Source of the DNA: Novipirellula caenicola
GTDB lineage: Bacteria > Planctomycetota > Planctomycetia > Pirellulales > Pirellulaceae
Reading direction: 5' to 3'
DNA: 64,000 nucleotides
Assembly: GCF_039545035.1 (NCBI RefSeq)
Contig: NZ_BAABRO010000004.1
Coordinates: 496,001-560,000 of the forward strand
Both the position numbers and the translations under genes were made by a program. The notes under the pieces are model-generated. The model did no database searches. It was given only the letters and a program-made list of their open reading frames with translations, and was not told the origin of the DNA. The stretch's first letter is position 1, and each line of letters opens with the position of its first letter. Of the stretch, positions 46,239 to 55,387 are shown one piece after another.

Positions 46239-47834
46239 TTAATAGTCGACGGCAAAGACTTGCAGCGGATCCGTTTTGCCTTTGACTCGCTGTGGCGGCA
46301 ATTCGCGTAGCGTCACTTCCGGCGAGAGTTGATCGGCGGTGCACTGAGTCACAATCAGCGAACAACCGAGGTCTTTGGTTAGTGATTCGACTCGCGCGGC
46401 GACGTTCACGGTGTCGCCGATGGCGGTGTACTCTTGTCGTTTGGGAGATCCGATGCTGCCGACGACCGCGGTGCCGGTATTGATTCCGACGCCGATTTGC
46501 AAATCGGGCCATCCCGCTTGCTCGAACAGAGGACGTGATTGGGCAACCCACTGCAACATGGTCTTTGCGGTTTCCACCGCGCGTTGGGCATGGTGGTCGG
46601 ACTCCTTTCCGATGCCAAATAATGCCATGAATCCATCGCCCAAAAATTTGTTGACCATCCCGCCATGAGCCTCGACGATCTCGACGGCTTCGCGAAAGAA
46701 CACATTCAGTGCCGTCACGACTTGTTCAGGTGAGTGATGTGACGAAAACCGAGTGAAGTTGCGAACATCGACAAACATCACCGACACCGACTCTTCACGA
46801 CCGCTCAAGCGATCGCCGTGGCTCATGATTTGACGAGCGGCTTCTTCTCCCACATGTCGGCCGAACGTCTGTTGAAGTTGTTCGCGTTCACGCAGCCCTT
46901 GGACCATGTTATTGAATCGCTCGATCAACATGCCAAAATCATCCGCACGCAGCAGATCGACTCGTGCGGTTAAATCGCCGCTTGCCACTCGCATCGAAGC
47001 CAAGTTCAGCTCGTGAATCGGAGTCGCCACCAACTTGGACAACATCACGCTTGAGATCAATCCAAACAGAATGGCGACCACTCCCACGGCGATGGCGAAC
47101 CAGGGAGCTCGATGGGCGGCGTCGGGAAGCAGCAAAATCAACACCAGCGAAACCACTGGGCTGACCACCGCCGAGAAGATCCACAACACGCCACGGGCGG
47201 TGATGTTCAGCGGCACGCCGCCGGGCACCGCTGCGGGATTGTGCTGCTGGAAGAATACCGGGAACAGAAATTTTTGAATCGCTAGTTCGACGGCAAAGAA
47301 ACTATGCGTGACCGCAATCAACGATGCGGTCAAGAAGGACGTGATCAGATGGGCGACGACGTCACCCGATAACGGTTCAGGAACCGCGTAGAGTGCCGCG
47401 GGGAAAACGGGAATGCAACTGAGCCAACCGGTGGCCGCAACCAACAAAAACCACCACGGCAAATTCACTATCCTCTTTTGAGCTTTCTGCAACACGTTGG
47501 CGTCCACGGCATCGCCCGCGATCAACGCGTTGTGCACCGGCCGCAACCAAATCAACGGCGTGACAAAACAGACGACTGCCATCGGATAGACAAGCAGATT
47601 GAACCACTGCCAACATTCCCTGAAGCGGGTCATTTGAGCGGTCGATAGCAGCGGTTCGACTTGCACGTGGTTGTAAGCAATGTTGAAAACGCTGCCGATC
47701 GCGTTGGCAATCAGCGGTGACAATCCGACAACGACCAAACCGTAACGCTGAAAGAAGCTCCAGCGAGCGGTCGTGCCATCGACGTCATCGTGATCGAGTG
47801 AGGTCGATGGGTCAGAGGAGTGTCGTTTTAACAT
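46239..47834 (-). CDS. Membrane class III adenylate/guanylate cyclase with HAMP domain
   Basis: 531 residues. N-terminal sensor with about six membrane helices (35-260), a HAMP linker about 265-325 (LVATPIHELNLASM, SGDLTARV), then the class III catalytic domain about 335-530: MFVDVRNFTRFS with the metal Asp, HGGMVNKFLGDGFMALFG with the second Asp, and IGVGINTGTAVVGSIGS. FLGDGF with Lys in KFLGDG and the base-reading positions suggest ATP but are not decisive. It converges on the sulfatase gene with 115 bases between. Confidence 0.93.
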   Translation of the reverse strand: MLKRHSSDPSTSLDHDDVDGTTARWSFFQRYGLVVVGLSPLIANAIGSVFNIAYNHVQVEPLLSTAQMTRFRECWQWFNLLVYPMAVVCFVTPLIWLRPVHNALIAGDAVDANVLQKAQKRIVNLPWWFLLVAATGWLSCIPVFPAALYAVPEPLSGDVVAHLITSFLTASLIAVTHSFFAVELAIQKFLFPVFFQQHNPAAVPGGVPLNITARGVLWIFSAVVSPVVSLVLILLLPDAAHRAPWFAIAVGVVAILFGLISSVMLSKLVATPIHELNLASMRVASGDLTARVDLLRADDFGMLIERFNNMVQGLREREQLQQTFGRHVGEEAARQIMSHGDRLSGREESVSVMFVDVRNFTRFSSHHSPEQVVTALNVFFREAVEIVEAHGGMVNKFLGDGFMALFGIGKESDHHAQRAVETAKTMLQWVAQSRPLFEQAGWPDLQIGVGINTGTAVVGSIGSPKRQEYTAIGDTVNVAARVESLTKDLGCSLIVTQCTADQLSPEVTLRELPPQRVKGKTDPLQVFAVDY

Positions 47835-48135
47835 TCCTCACTCTTTCCGGTGGGAAGCGGCGCCAAGGGTGTGAAAATTTTAGAGGCTTTTGTCAACGTT
47901 GCCTTGACCGTCATCTTGAGCGATCGAGCGTCGCAACGCAAATTCGCGAGGGGGTGTCGGTAGGAGCTAATTCCGCGTAGGCTTCGTTTTTGCACATTTT
48001 TCACGTAGGAACGTCGGCTGGACGCTCGGCATCATCGCAGAGGCAAATTCGGTGGCACGAACGATCAACCACAATGCGAGCCGCGATGTTCCTTGGTTTG
48101 ACGTTGCTTACAAACGGCGATAAGGCGGGGATGGC
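47835..48135. other. Divergent intergenic region, no feature recognised
   Basis: Between the cyclase start and the membrane-protein start. No reading frame, RNA or clear promoter boxes found; both genes must be transcribed from here. Confidence 0.4.
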
Positions 48136-49362
48136 GTGTTGGGATCTTGGGGACTGTCGCGATGTTGGGCTGGCATGCTAATGGTGCTGGTGTTGGTCAC
48201 GTTTCCGCTATGGCGTGGGAGTGAACCGTCGCTGTTGGTTCCAATGGTCTCTGCGTTGGGCAGCTTGCCGTCATGGATGCACTGGATTGCTTTGTTGCTG
48301 ATCCTGGTCGCCTGTGTGGCGATCGTTGCCACGGCCGAGAGTCGGCATGCATGGTTATGGTGGATCGTTGCGGTCGGATTTTGTGTTTCCTTTGTGCTTA
48401 ATCAGCACCGGCTGCAGCCCTGGGCGTACCAAAGTGCGATTTACGCGGTGGTCTTTGCCACGATGGATCGCGAAACCGCACGGCGATGGCTGATTCCGCT
48501 TGCTGCAAGCGTGTATCTGTACAGCGGACTTGGGAAGCTTGATTACCAGTTCGCTCATACGGTCGGTCAAAATTTTCTGGCAGCGGTTGAGTTGCCGGGG
48601 ATTGGCAACTTGGCGGATCGTTTCGAGCACAACGTGCTAGCGGTCATCGCATTGTTGTTGCCGCTAAGCGAAGCGTTGATTGCGATTGGATTGCTGTTCC
48701 GCCGGACGCGGCGAATCGCAGGGTTCTGTGTGATGCTGTTGCACTTCAGTTTGGTGATCATGCTCGGTCCTTGGAATCTGGATCACAGCGCCGGGGTGCT
48801 GTTTTGGAATGTTTTGCTGATCATCCAAGCGTGGTTTTTGTTTCTAAAGCCACTCGCGAAACCACGCGAATCTTCGCCGCCACCCTCTCACGCCGACGTT
48901 CCTGCGGATGCCAAGTCGATCGGCAAACGCTTTGCCCAAGCGATCGTGATTCTCGCGATCCTCATGCCGGTGACCGAGCGCTGGGGGTACTGGGATCATT
49001 GGACGTCGTGGGCTCTGTATTCGCCGCACAGTAGTCGTGCAGAGGTGCAAATTCACCGCTCGGCGATGGATCAATTGCCAGCGAGTATGCATCCGTTTCT
49101 GGTCGATGACGACTCCGACGGCTGGCACCGTCTGCAGATGAATTTATGGTCGCTCGATCGATTGAACGTCCCGGTCTATCCTCAAGCCCGTTTTCAGTTA
49201 GCTGTCGCTAGTCGTATCGCACACCTTTACGATCTGTCGGACTCGGTCCGTGTGATTGTCAAAGGAGTCGCCGATCGCCGCAGCGGAGCAAGGGAGGAAC
49301 GACGCAGTCTCGGTCGCAACGAGATCGACGGTGCACTGCAACATTTCTGGATCACCCAGTAG
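48136..49362 (+). CDS. Polytopic membrane protein of unknown function (HTTM/DoxX-like)
   Basis: 408 residues from GTG 48136 with GGGGA just upstream; ATG 48175 and 48181 are alternatives. At least seven membrane helices in the first 260 residues; polar motifs between them are NQHRLQPWAYQ, YSGLGKLDYQF and GPWNLDHSAG, as in DoxX/HTTM-type proteins. A linker and one more helix are followed by a soluble domain of about 110 residues. The ligand and reaction are unknown; HTTM proteins are related to vitamin K-dependent carboxylase membrane domains. Confidence 0.72.
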   Translation: MLGSWGLSRCWAGMLMVLVLVTFPLWRGSEPSLLVPMVSALGSLPSWMHWIALLLILVACVAIVATAESRHAWLWWIVAVGFCVSFVLNQHRLQPWAYQSAIYAVVFATMDRETARRWLIPLAASVYLYSGLGKLDYQFAHTVGQNFLAAVELPGIGNLADRFEHNVLAVIALLLPLSEALIAIGLLFRRTRRIAGFCVMLLHFSLVIMLGPWNLDHSAGVLFWNVLLIIQAWFLFLKPLAKPRESSPPPSHADVPADAKSIGKRFAQAIVILAILMPVTERWGYWDHWTSWALYSPHSSRAEVQIHRSAMDQLPASMHPFLVDDDSDGWHRLQMNLWSLDRLNVPVYPQARFQLAVASRIAHLYDLSDSVRVIVKGVADRRSGAREERRSLGRNEIDGALQHFWITQ

Positions 49363-49549
49363 GCATCGGGCTCAATCGATTGCCCACCGGATCAATGCAC
49401 CGGGAATCGATTGCAGCCGAAATCGATCCGACAATCCGCTTTATCGCTACGACCGTACTTGTGAATGCCGCGGGCTACTTATGTGCTAGCTTTCAGTACA
49501 TCGGTAACAACGAACCTTTCCTCTTTGTGGCGTTTAGCGACGGCGGACC

Positions 49550-50317
49550 ATGATCAAAGTTCAAGGCTTGCGTAAGATTTACGATCGGCATTTGGCCGTT
49601 GACGGTGTTTCGTTTGCATTGCAGCCGGGACAGGTTTGCGGGCTGGTCGGTCCCAATGGGGCTGGCAAAACGACGGTGATGCGATGTTTGGCGGGATTGA
49701 TTCCGCCGTCCGACGGATCGCTAAGGGTCGCAGGTTGTGACCAAAAGACCGATTTGATCGAGCTGAAACGCCGTTTGGCTTACGTGCCCGACGACCCGCC
49801 ACTGTTTGACGATTTGACGGTGGGGCAGCACTTGGAAATGATCGGACGGTTGTATCAGGTCAACGATTTTCGTGCCCAAGCGACTCGGCTGCTGAGCCAA
49901 TTTCAATTGTTGGACAAGGTCGACGCGGGCGCCACAACATTGTCGCGTGGGATGCGGCAAAAGTTGGCGGTATGCTGCGCGTACCTGTTTAATCCTGCGG
50001 TGCTGCTATTGGACGAGCCGATGACCGGGCTTGATCCGCCAGGGATTCGCGAATTATTGGCGTCGGTCCGGCAGCGTGCCGAAGCAGGAGCGACGGTGAT
50101 GATCAGCAGCCATTTGCTGCCGATGATCGAAGGCGTCTGCACGCATTATTTGGTGATGAAGCAGGGCGAAGCAAAGTTCTTTGGAACCGCGGATGATCTG
50201 CGATCCGCGTACCCCGGGATCGGATCGCTTGAAGATGCCTATTTTGCAGCGATCGAAAATCCGGCAGTCGGTCTCGCAGTGGATGCCGAGGTTGCGATGA
50301 TGGAAGGGGTGGCATGA
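49550..50317 (+). CDS. ABC transporter ATP-binding protein
   Basis: 255 residues. Walker A GPNGAGKTT (about 34-42), Walker B LLLDEPMTGLDP, and the switch His in SSHLL. The signature is LSRGM where the family has LSGGQ, which occurs in ABC-2-type exporters of this class. It overlaps the permease gene by ATGA. The pair likely exports an unknown substrate or acts in membrane remodelling. Confidence 0.93.
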   Translation: MIKVQGLRKIYDRHLAVDGVSFALQPGQVCGLVGPNGAGKTTVMRCLAGLIPPSDGSLRVAGCDQKTDLIELKRRLAYVPDDPPLFDDLTVGQHLEMIGRLYQVNDFRAQATRLLSQFQLLDKVDAGATTLSRGMRQKLAVCCAYLFNPAVLLLDEPMTGLDPPGIRELLASVRQRAEAGATVMISSHLLPMIEGVCTHYLVMKQGEAKFFGTADDLRSAYPGIGSLEDAYFAAIENPAVGLAVDAEVAMMEGVA

Positions 50318-52029
50318 GCGGGAAAGCGGATGCAGCGGAACTCCGGCCACGTTGGGATGCGCCTCAGGTGCATCGTCAATTGTGGTGGTTGACGAACTCG
50401 CGGAGTCAATTTCGTTTGCGGCGAACGCTGGATCGGATTTGTTCGCCTCGGCGCATTGTCGCGACACTTTTGGCAGGGATTTTTCTGGTCGCGTATCTGA
50501 TGTATGGCGTGTTGGTGCTGTCCAACCGGGCACCAGCGTCACCGGATCATCTCCGCGGCTGGTTGTCAGGGGGGATGGTGCTGTATGCGTTTTACCATGC
50601 CGTGCGTTGTATTTGGGCGGAAACAGTCGTCGACCTCGAGATGACGGTCGCCGAACGGTTGTGGTTGGGCGGTGGACCGCTGCACCGATCCAGTTTGGCG
50701 ACCTATCGAATCACCAACATTGTTTCGGCGACCGCGATCAAAACCTTGTTGTTGACGATCGTGATCGCTCGTGATGTTCAGCACGTCGAGCTATTGATGA
50801 TGGGGGTGTTCGGATCGCTGTTATTGCTGGATACCGTGCGGCAAATTTTAGTCCGCATTGCTAGTGGATTGAGTGATTCGAGTCGGCGGCGCGCGAAAGC
50901 GATTAGCGCTGTCCTAGTCACCGCAGCGGCGCTACAAGTGACCGCGAACGTGGCTGCGGCGACCCCGATGGGGTCCCCGACATGGCTGTATTTGATTCAT
51001 GTTTTTTATGCGGTGGGCGAGCTTGCACAAAGCTTCCTGATTCAAGCCGTGGCTATCGCGTGGATTCCCATGGCATCGCTGGCCGTGACCGCGAACTATT
51101 CGATTTGGACTGTCCTTGCAATCGTGTGCATTGCGTTGACGATTCTGTCGGCAGTCCGTGTTTTGGTGTGGGCTGACCATTGGGCGCTCGCTCAGAGTCG
51201 ATTGCAGGAACAAGCACTCCTTCGCAAGCTGGATCAATCGGGAGGCGGCGAAGATATGGTAAGTCGGTCCGTCCAGGATCGCTTGTTCGATGTCGATGTG
51301 CTGCGAGGACACCCGAAGCTGAGCGGCATCGTGGCGATTGTGGCTCGTCAGTACCAAAGTGTGCGGCGGTATCGAAAAACAATCTTGGCTAGCTTTGTGA
51401 TTCCCACTTTATTGTGTTTGTCACCGTTGGTGACCGACCAAGTCATCGAACAGTGGTTTTATGTCGTCAGCGGAGTGGCGTTGTGCACGATGCTGCTGGC
51501 GCCTCCGGCACTTCGGATTGATTTTCGCCGTGACTTGTTGCGAATGCAGTTATTGAAATCGTTGCCCGTCAAACCGCTTTCAATGGTCGTTGGCCAATTG
51601 ACGTTGCCCATTTTGATCACATGGGGTTTCCAGTGCGTCACCCTGACGATCGCAGCTTGGATCGTTCAGCCTGGTTGGGTCCAGTGGTTGATGTGGACGG
51701 TGCTAATGGCCGCCTTTGCGGTATTCACGTTTGCCGTAGAAAACGCACTGTTTTTGGTGTATCCACACCATGCTCACCAACAAGGGTTGGCAATGATGTT
51801 ACGAGCCAAGTTGACATTTTTAGGAAAAGCAGGCGTGATCGCTGCATCCTTGGGAATGTTGGTGCTGTGGGCCGCCGTGTGCAACCACCTCTTTCCGAAA
51901 GAAGTCTATCTGTACGGCTTTGTCGGCGGTGCGATCATCGCATCGTGGTGTGTTGCTGCCCTCAGTATGATGGCGACGGCGATGTGTTGGCGACGCTTTG
52001 ATTTGTCATTTGATCTGCCTCCACAATAA
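50314..52029 (+). CDS. ABC transporter permease
   Basis: 571 residues with about ten to twelve membrane helices in two halves around a hydrophilic stretch (about 290-350, QEQALLRKLDQSG). Start ATG overlaps the ATPase stop. No family-specific motif is visible by eye. It is followed at 52036 by the second REP-like repeat. Confidence 0.85.
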   Translation: MSGKADAAELRPRWDAPQVHRQLWWLTNSRSQFRLRRTLDRICSPRRIVATLLAGIFLVAYLMYGVLVLSNRAPASPDHLRGWLSGGMVLYAFYHAVRCIWAETVVDLEMTVAERLWLGGGPLHRSSLATYRITNIVSATAIKTLLLTIVIARDVQHVELLMMGVFGSLLLLDTVRQILVRIASGLSDSSRRRAKAISAVLVTAAALQVTANVAAATPMGSPTWLYLIHVFYAVGELAQSFLIQAVAIAWIPMASLAVTANYSIWTVLAIVCIALTILSAVRVLVWADHWALAQSRLQEQALLRKLDQSGGGEDMVSRSVQDRLFDVDVLRGHPKLSGIVAIVARQYQSVRRYRKTILASFVIPTLLCLSPLVTDQVIEQWFYVVSGVALCTMLLAPPALRIDFRRDLLRMQLLKSLPVKPLSMVVGQLTLPILITWGFQCVTLTIAAWIVQPGWVQWLMWTVLMAAFAVFTFAVENALFLVYPHHAHQQGLAMMLRAKLTFLGKAGVIAASLGMLVLWAAVCNHLFPKEVYLYGFVGGAIIASWCVAALSMMATAMCWRRFDLSFDLPPQ

Positions 52030-52035
52030 GCGTTC

Positions 52036-52119
52036 GCCCAATGCCGTCTACTTTGGCACGAACCGGGTGGTTGTTATAGCGGAGCAGCGCGAGCCGCCCG
52101 GCCAATTTCGAACGTTCTA
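52036..52119. repeat. REP-like dispersed repeat, copy 2
   Basis: The 22-mer (52036-52057) and the 43-mer tagcggagc.. (52077-52119) are the counterparts of the blocks at 31396-31417 and 31471-31513 (minus). Their relative orientation differs between the two sites. Confidence 0.72.
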
Positions 52120-52190
52120 CTCTCGACCAGACATGTTGGGGTGCAGTGCGTCGCGAATGGGATACGCGAATCGCGTTTGGTTTGTTTAAG

Positions 52191-52229
52191 AAAAAACCAC
52201 TGCCGCCCAAATTGGACAGCAGTGGTTTC
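52191..52229 (-). terminator. Rho-independent terminator of the TlpA-like gene
   Basis: On the minus strand AAACCACTGC and GCAGTGGTTT form a 10-bp stem, loop of 15 bases, followed by T residues. It lies 60 bases after the gene's stop. Confidence 0.82.
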
Positions 52230-52289
52230 AGGTTGGATCAAAGTGACACGATTGAGCGGGGCTTAATCGTTGATTGATTTCCGAGTCGT

Positions 52290-53405
52290 TTACTTGTCTT
52301 CTTTTTCAGACTTCAATTCTTCGAGGAACAATTCCATCCGTTTCTTTTGACGATCGTCGCTAAGTTCAACGGCCTTTTCTTGGAACTTGATTGCTTCGTC
52401 GAGTTTTTCATCGATCTTGGAAAGCTGGGCCAAAATGTTGTAGACGAGCGGTTTGGCTTCGGCGTCCACTTTGTCAACGATCGGTGCGAGTGCGGCAACG
52501 GCTTCACCGGCCAATGGACCGACACTGCCACCTTGTTGAACCACAGCGGTCAGCGAGTAGGCGAATTGACCCAGCGACATCCAATCGCCCTTCATTTCCT
52601 CGAGACGTTCGCGATAGTATTTCACGACTTCGTCGGTGACGTGACCCGCCGACAACATCAAGCTTGATCGGAAATCCTTTAGGTTTGCCTGCAACGCGGC
52701 ATCGTCCGTTTCCTCAAGTTGTTTGTCGACCAGTTTGATTGCTTCATCAAACTTTCCAGCTCCCGCCAACATTGAAATTTCTTGGATTGCCGCTTCGAGC
52801 CGTTGTTGTTCTTCCATGGCCTTCTTGAAGGCTTCGCGGTCCCACGAATCGGAAACCACTTGTTGCAGCGGTTCTTCCATTTCCATGGGGTGGCCGATCC
52901 ATTCGACTTGGCTGGTTTTGCCAACGATAAACGCGGTCGGGATGCCCTGTTGGTTGGCTGCTTCCATGTAGTCTTTGTAGACCGAGCGGTCAGGGTCGGT
53001 GGTCAACGAGTATGCCGATGTGATTTCGTCGAACGTCTTTTTCAGTTCTTTGTTTTCTCGCGCCAAAAACTCTTTGACCTCTTCGACTTCTTCGTCCGAG
53101 ACGCTGATGATTTGTACATTTTCGCCGCGGTACTGATTTTGTAGCTCGGCAAGGTGAGGCATGCTCATCACACATGGGCCACACCAAGTTGCCCAGAACT
53201 CAACGACATAGACTTTGCCTTTTTCAAACTTCTTGACCGGTTTGAAAAATCCTTTGCCGTCTTGCAGCCAGTGCTCGATGTCGATCGCGGGAGCTTTAGA
53301 ACCGATACCGAGGGTGGCTTCAGCTTTAGCGTTTGGTTGCGCGAGCGTGACCAACATGCATGTGGCCGCAACAAGAAGAATCGATCGGAAAGAGAGAAAT
53401 TTCAT
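52290..53405 (-). CDS. Secreted TlpA/ResA-like thioredoxin-fold protein
   Basis: 371 residues from ATG 53405 (start of the signal peptide; cleaves near KAEA, residue 29). The thioredoxin domain about 30-195 has the active motif WCGPC (residues 74-78), a cis-Pro in GIPTAFIV, and the inserted helix of redoxins. The last 175 residues are helical, TPR-like (repeats of alanine-rich helices), and end in a Lys/Glu-rich tail. It would reduce or exchange disulfides in the periplasm, perhaps for cytochrome c maturation. A terminator follows. Confidence 0.9.
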   Translation of the reverse strand: MKFLSFRSILLVAATCMLVTLAQPNAKAEATLGIGSKAPAIDIEHWLQDGKGFFKPVKKFEKGKVYVVEFWATWCGPCVMSMPHLAELQNQYRGENVQIISVSDEEVEEVKEFLARENKELKKTFDEITSAYSLTTDPDRSVYKDYMEAANQQGIPTAFIVGKTSQVEWIGHPMEMEEPLQQVVSDSWDREAFKKAMEEQQRLEAAIQEISMLAGAGKFDEAIKLVDKQLEETDDAALQANLKDFRSSLMLSAGHVTDEVVKYYRERLEEMKGDWMSLGQFAYSLTAVVQQGGSVGPLAGEAVAALAPIVDKVDAEAKPLVYNILAQLSKIDEKLDEAIKFQEKAVELSDDRQKKRMELFLEELKSEKEDK

Positions 53406-53658
53406 TTTTAAGAATGCTTGGTTGTGTGTAGGGGATTGGCCCACGAAAGGATATCAGGCCGGTGTGTTTGAAAGCTCGAACGCGAAACGCAACTGCTTAC
53501 TACCGAAGAAAATAGTCACTATGGCCCGCTTTCCGCCAGTGGTTACGGGAATTTCAGCCGTTTTTGCTGGCACTTCATCGCAAATCAATGACCCGAATAC
53601 CGAGCCTTCGCTGACGGCACAATGCAAAAAGGATGCCTGGATCCATCAAATTCGGCCC

Positions 53659-54459
53659 CTAACGCGGAAAAAGGATCTCTCCTTGACCGCCGACCGCGAA
53701 ATCGCCACGTATTGACACGAATCCGTCCTCGGCAATCCGGTTCAACAGGCCAATAACGTTTTTGCAAGCAAACTGAGGCGGTGCGGCGGCACTCGTCCAG
53801 GCCTTGGTTTGGCGTTCCAATAAGGGGCCGATGACCGAAAATGCCTCAATCGGGTCGCTGAAACGCGTCCGGCTCAGGACGGGAGGCTGATTGACGATCA
53901 GCGTGCCTCGCCGCATCGCGTAGCCCGCGCTTTTGCCAATCGTGGCAGCCACCACGATCGTGCCGGCGATTTGATGGCTGCCGAGAAAGTCTTTCACAGC
54001 AGCTTCGATGAAGATTTCGCCACGTCGCATCCGGTGGCCGACATGATTACCGGCCGAACCGCCAACCACGATTCGGCCTCCGCTCATACCGCTGCGAAAG
54101 CCAGCCACCGGTGCCCCAAGAAAGTCGCCTGCATCACCGGCAATCCAGATTTCGCCACCGGACATCATCGTCCCGGCGTAGTTGCCCACGTTGCCTTGGA
54201 TCGTCATTCGTCCGCTGCGATGCTGCATTCCCAAACGGTGAAATCGACTCAGGTCGCCAACCAACTGCAATTCATTTTCAGCTGGCATTTTCGAAACGGA
54301 AAACAGTTCGCCGACCGCACATACGTCGTCACCACATTGCAGGTGCAATCGTTTGACCTGATCGGCATCACTGATTTGAGCGAGGGCCAATAGCGAGATT
54401 GCCGACGCGTCGATGTCGTGCTCGGGTTGCCGTTGCAATTCTAAAAGCCAGCTGTTCAT
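53659..54459 (-). CDS. fhcC: Formyltransferase/hydrolase complex subunit C (formylmethanofuran dehydrogenase subunit C)
   Basis: 266 residues. Beta-helical GxxGxxxG-type repeats run through the middle (NVGNYAGTMMSGG, DAGDFLGAPVAGF, SAGNHVGHRMRRG), as in FwdC/FhcC. The subunit makes the channel-lined contact face of the complex that links FhcA and FhcD. Its ATG overlaps the stop of fhcD. In methylotrophs this complex turns formyl-tetrahydromethanopterin into formate; in planctomycetes the same gene set is thought to work in C1 detoxification or oxidation. Confidence 0.93.
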   Translation of the reverse strand: MNSWLLELQRQPEHDIDASAISLLALAQISDADQVKRLHLQCGDDVCAVGELFSVSKMPAENELQLVGDLSRFHRLGMQHRSGRMTIQGNVGNYAGTMMSGGEIWIAGDAGDFLGAPVAGFRSGMSGGRIVVGGSAGNHVGHRMRRGEIFIEAAVKDFLGSHQIAGTIVVAATIGKSAGYAMRRGTLIVNQPPVLSRTRFSDPIEAFSVIGPLLERQTKAWTSAAAPPQFACKNVIGLLNRIAEDGFVSIRGDFAVGGQGEILFPR

Positions 54460-55382
54460 TTTAGAATCTCTGCAAGGTGGAAATGGTGTCGTCCGAGTTT
54501 TCCACCGTAGTTTCCTGCGGTGATTCGAAGCAGTCCTCCGTCGGTTTGCGAGTCGACGGCGGCGTGGATTCCCATCCGCATCGCATGGGCAATGGCTTGG
54601 TCCGATAGCCCATCGATGACTACTTCCATCACCACCGATTCGTCACGCATCAATTGCGTGGATGGATCCACGGTGCGAAGCGTGGGGCAGAAGGCATTGT
54701 TGGTCGAAGCAAACAGGGTGGCATATTTCGAACCCACCTTGGATCCGCTGCGTGTTACGCCTCCTGGAAACGGAGTGATGACACCTTCAATCGGTCGCAT
54801 CGACTGGACCGCAGCGCGGCATGCGGTGGTGACCGCGTTAACGTCATTGCCGATCAAGATCAGATTTCCGCCGCCAATGCCATCGACACGCGCCACGTCG
54901 TGGTCACAGACAAATTCGCCGTCCATCACGGGGATCCGCCAATAACGCCGCGATCCGATCATCTTACTGATTTGGTGGCCGTCTCCGAAGTAACGCAGCG
55001 TCTTTCCGATCGGGACCCGTTTGTCGGACTTCGGTTCGGTTTCCTCGATTCCAGCGTACAACGCGGTTGTCGGACAGGTCAAAACGCATTGGCCGGCACG
55101 CATCGCTATCTGCCGGTCCATCTCCTTGCCGGATACGGCAAAGGCAAGGATCGCAACCCCCGGGCGTCCATCGGGGGTTTCTGTTTCGGCGAGTTCACGT
55201 TCGACGGCAATTTCAATCCCACAAGCGATCACACTTGTGCCAAAGCCAGTCATCGCAGCGGCGGCATCGGTTGCCCATTGGCGATCGTTCGCGGTGACAA
55301 TCAATCGCGTTGCCTTCATGTCAAACGCTTCGGCGAATGTCGCGTCGATGCGAACATTGTTGATATGAAAGAATTCGTCCAT
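54456..55382 (-). CDS. fhcD: Formylmethanofuran--tetrahydromethanopterin N-formyltransferase (FhcD/Ftr)
   Basis: 308 residues, the normal length. Moves the formyl group between tetrahydromethanopterin and methanofuran (or an analogue). Recognised by the N-terminus with FAEAFDMKATRLIVTA, the CPTTALYAG region, YFGDGHQISK and ITPFPGGVTRSGSKVGSKY. It sits 5 bases downstream of fhcA and overlaps fhcC by ATGA, so the three are one translational unit. Confidence 0.95.
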   Translation of the reverse strand: MDEFFHINNVRIDATFAEAFDMKATRLIVTANDRQWATDAAAAMTGFGTSVIACGIEIAVERELAETETPDGRPGVAILAFAVSGKEMDRQIAMRAGQCVLTCPTTALYAGIEETEPKSDKRVPIGKTLRYFGDGHQISKMIGSRRYWRIPVMDGEFVCDHDVARVDGIGGGNLILIGNDVNAVTTACRAAVQSMRPIEGVITPFPGGVTRSGSKVGSKYATLFASTNNAFCPTLRTVDPSTQLMRDESVVMEVVIDGLSDQAIAHAMRMGIHAAVDSQTDGGLLRITAGNYGGKLGRHHFHLAEILK

Positions 55383-55387
55383 GTCGT

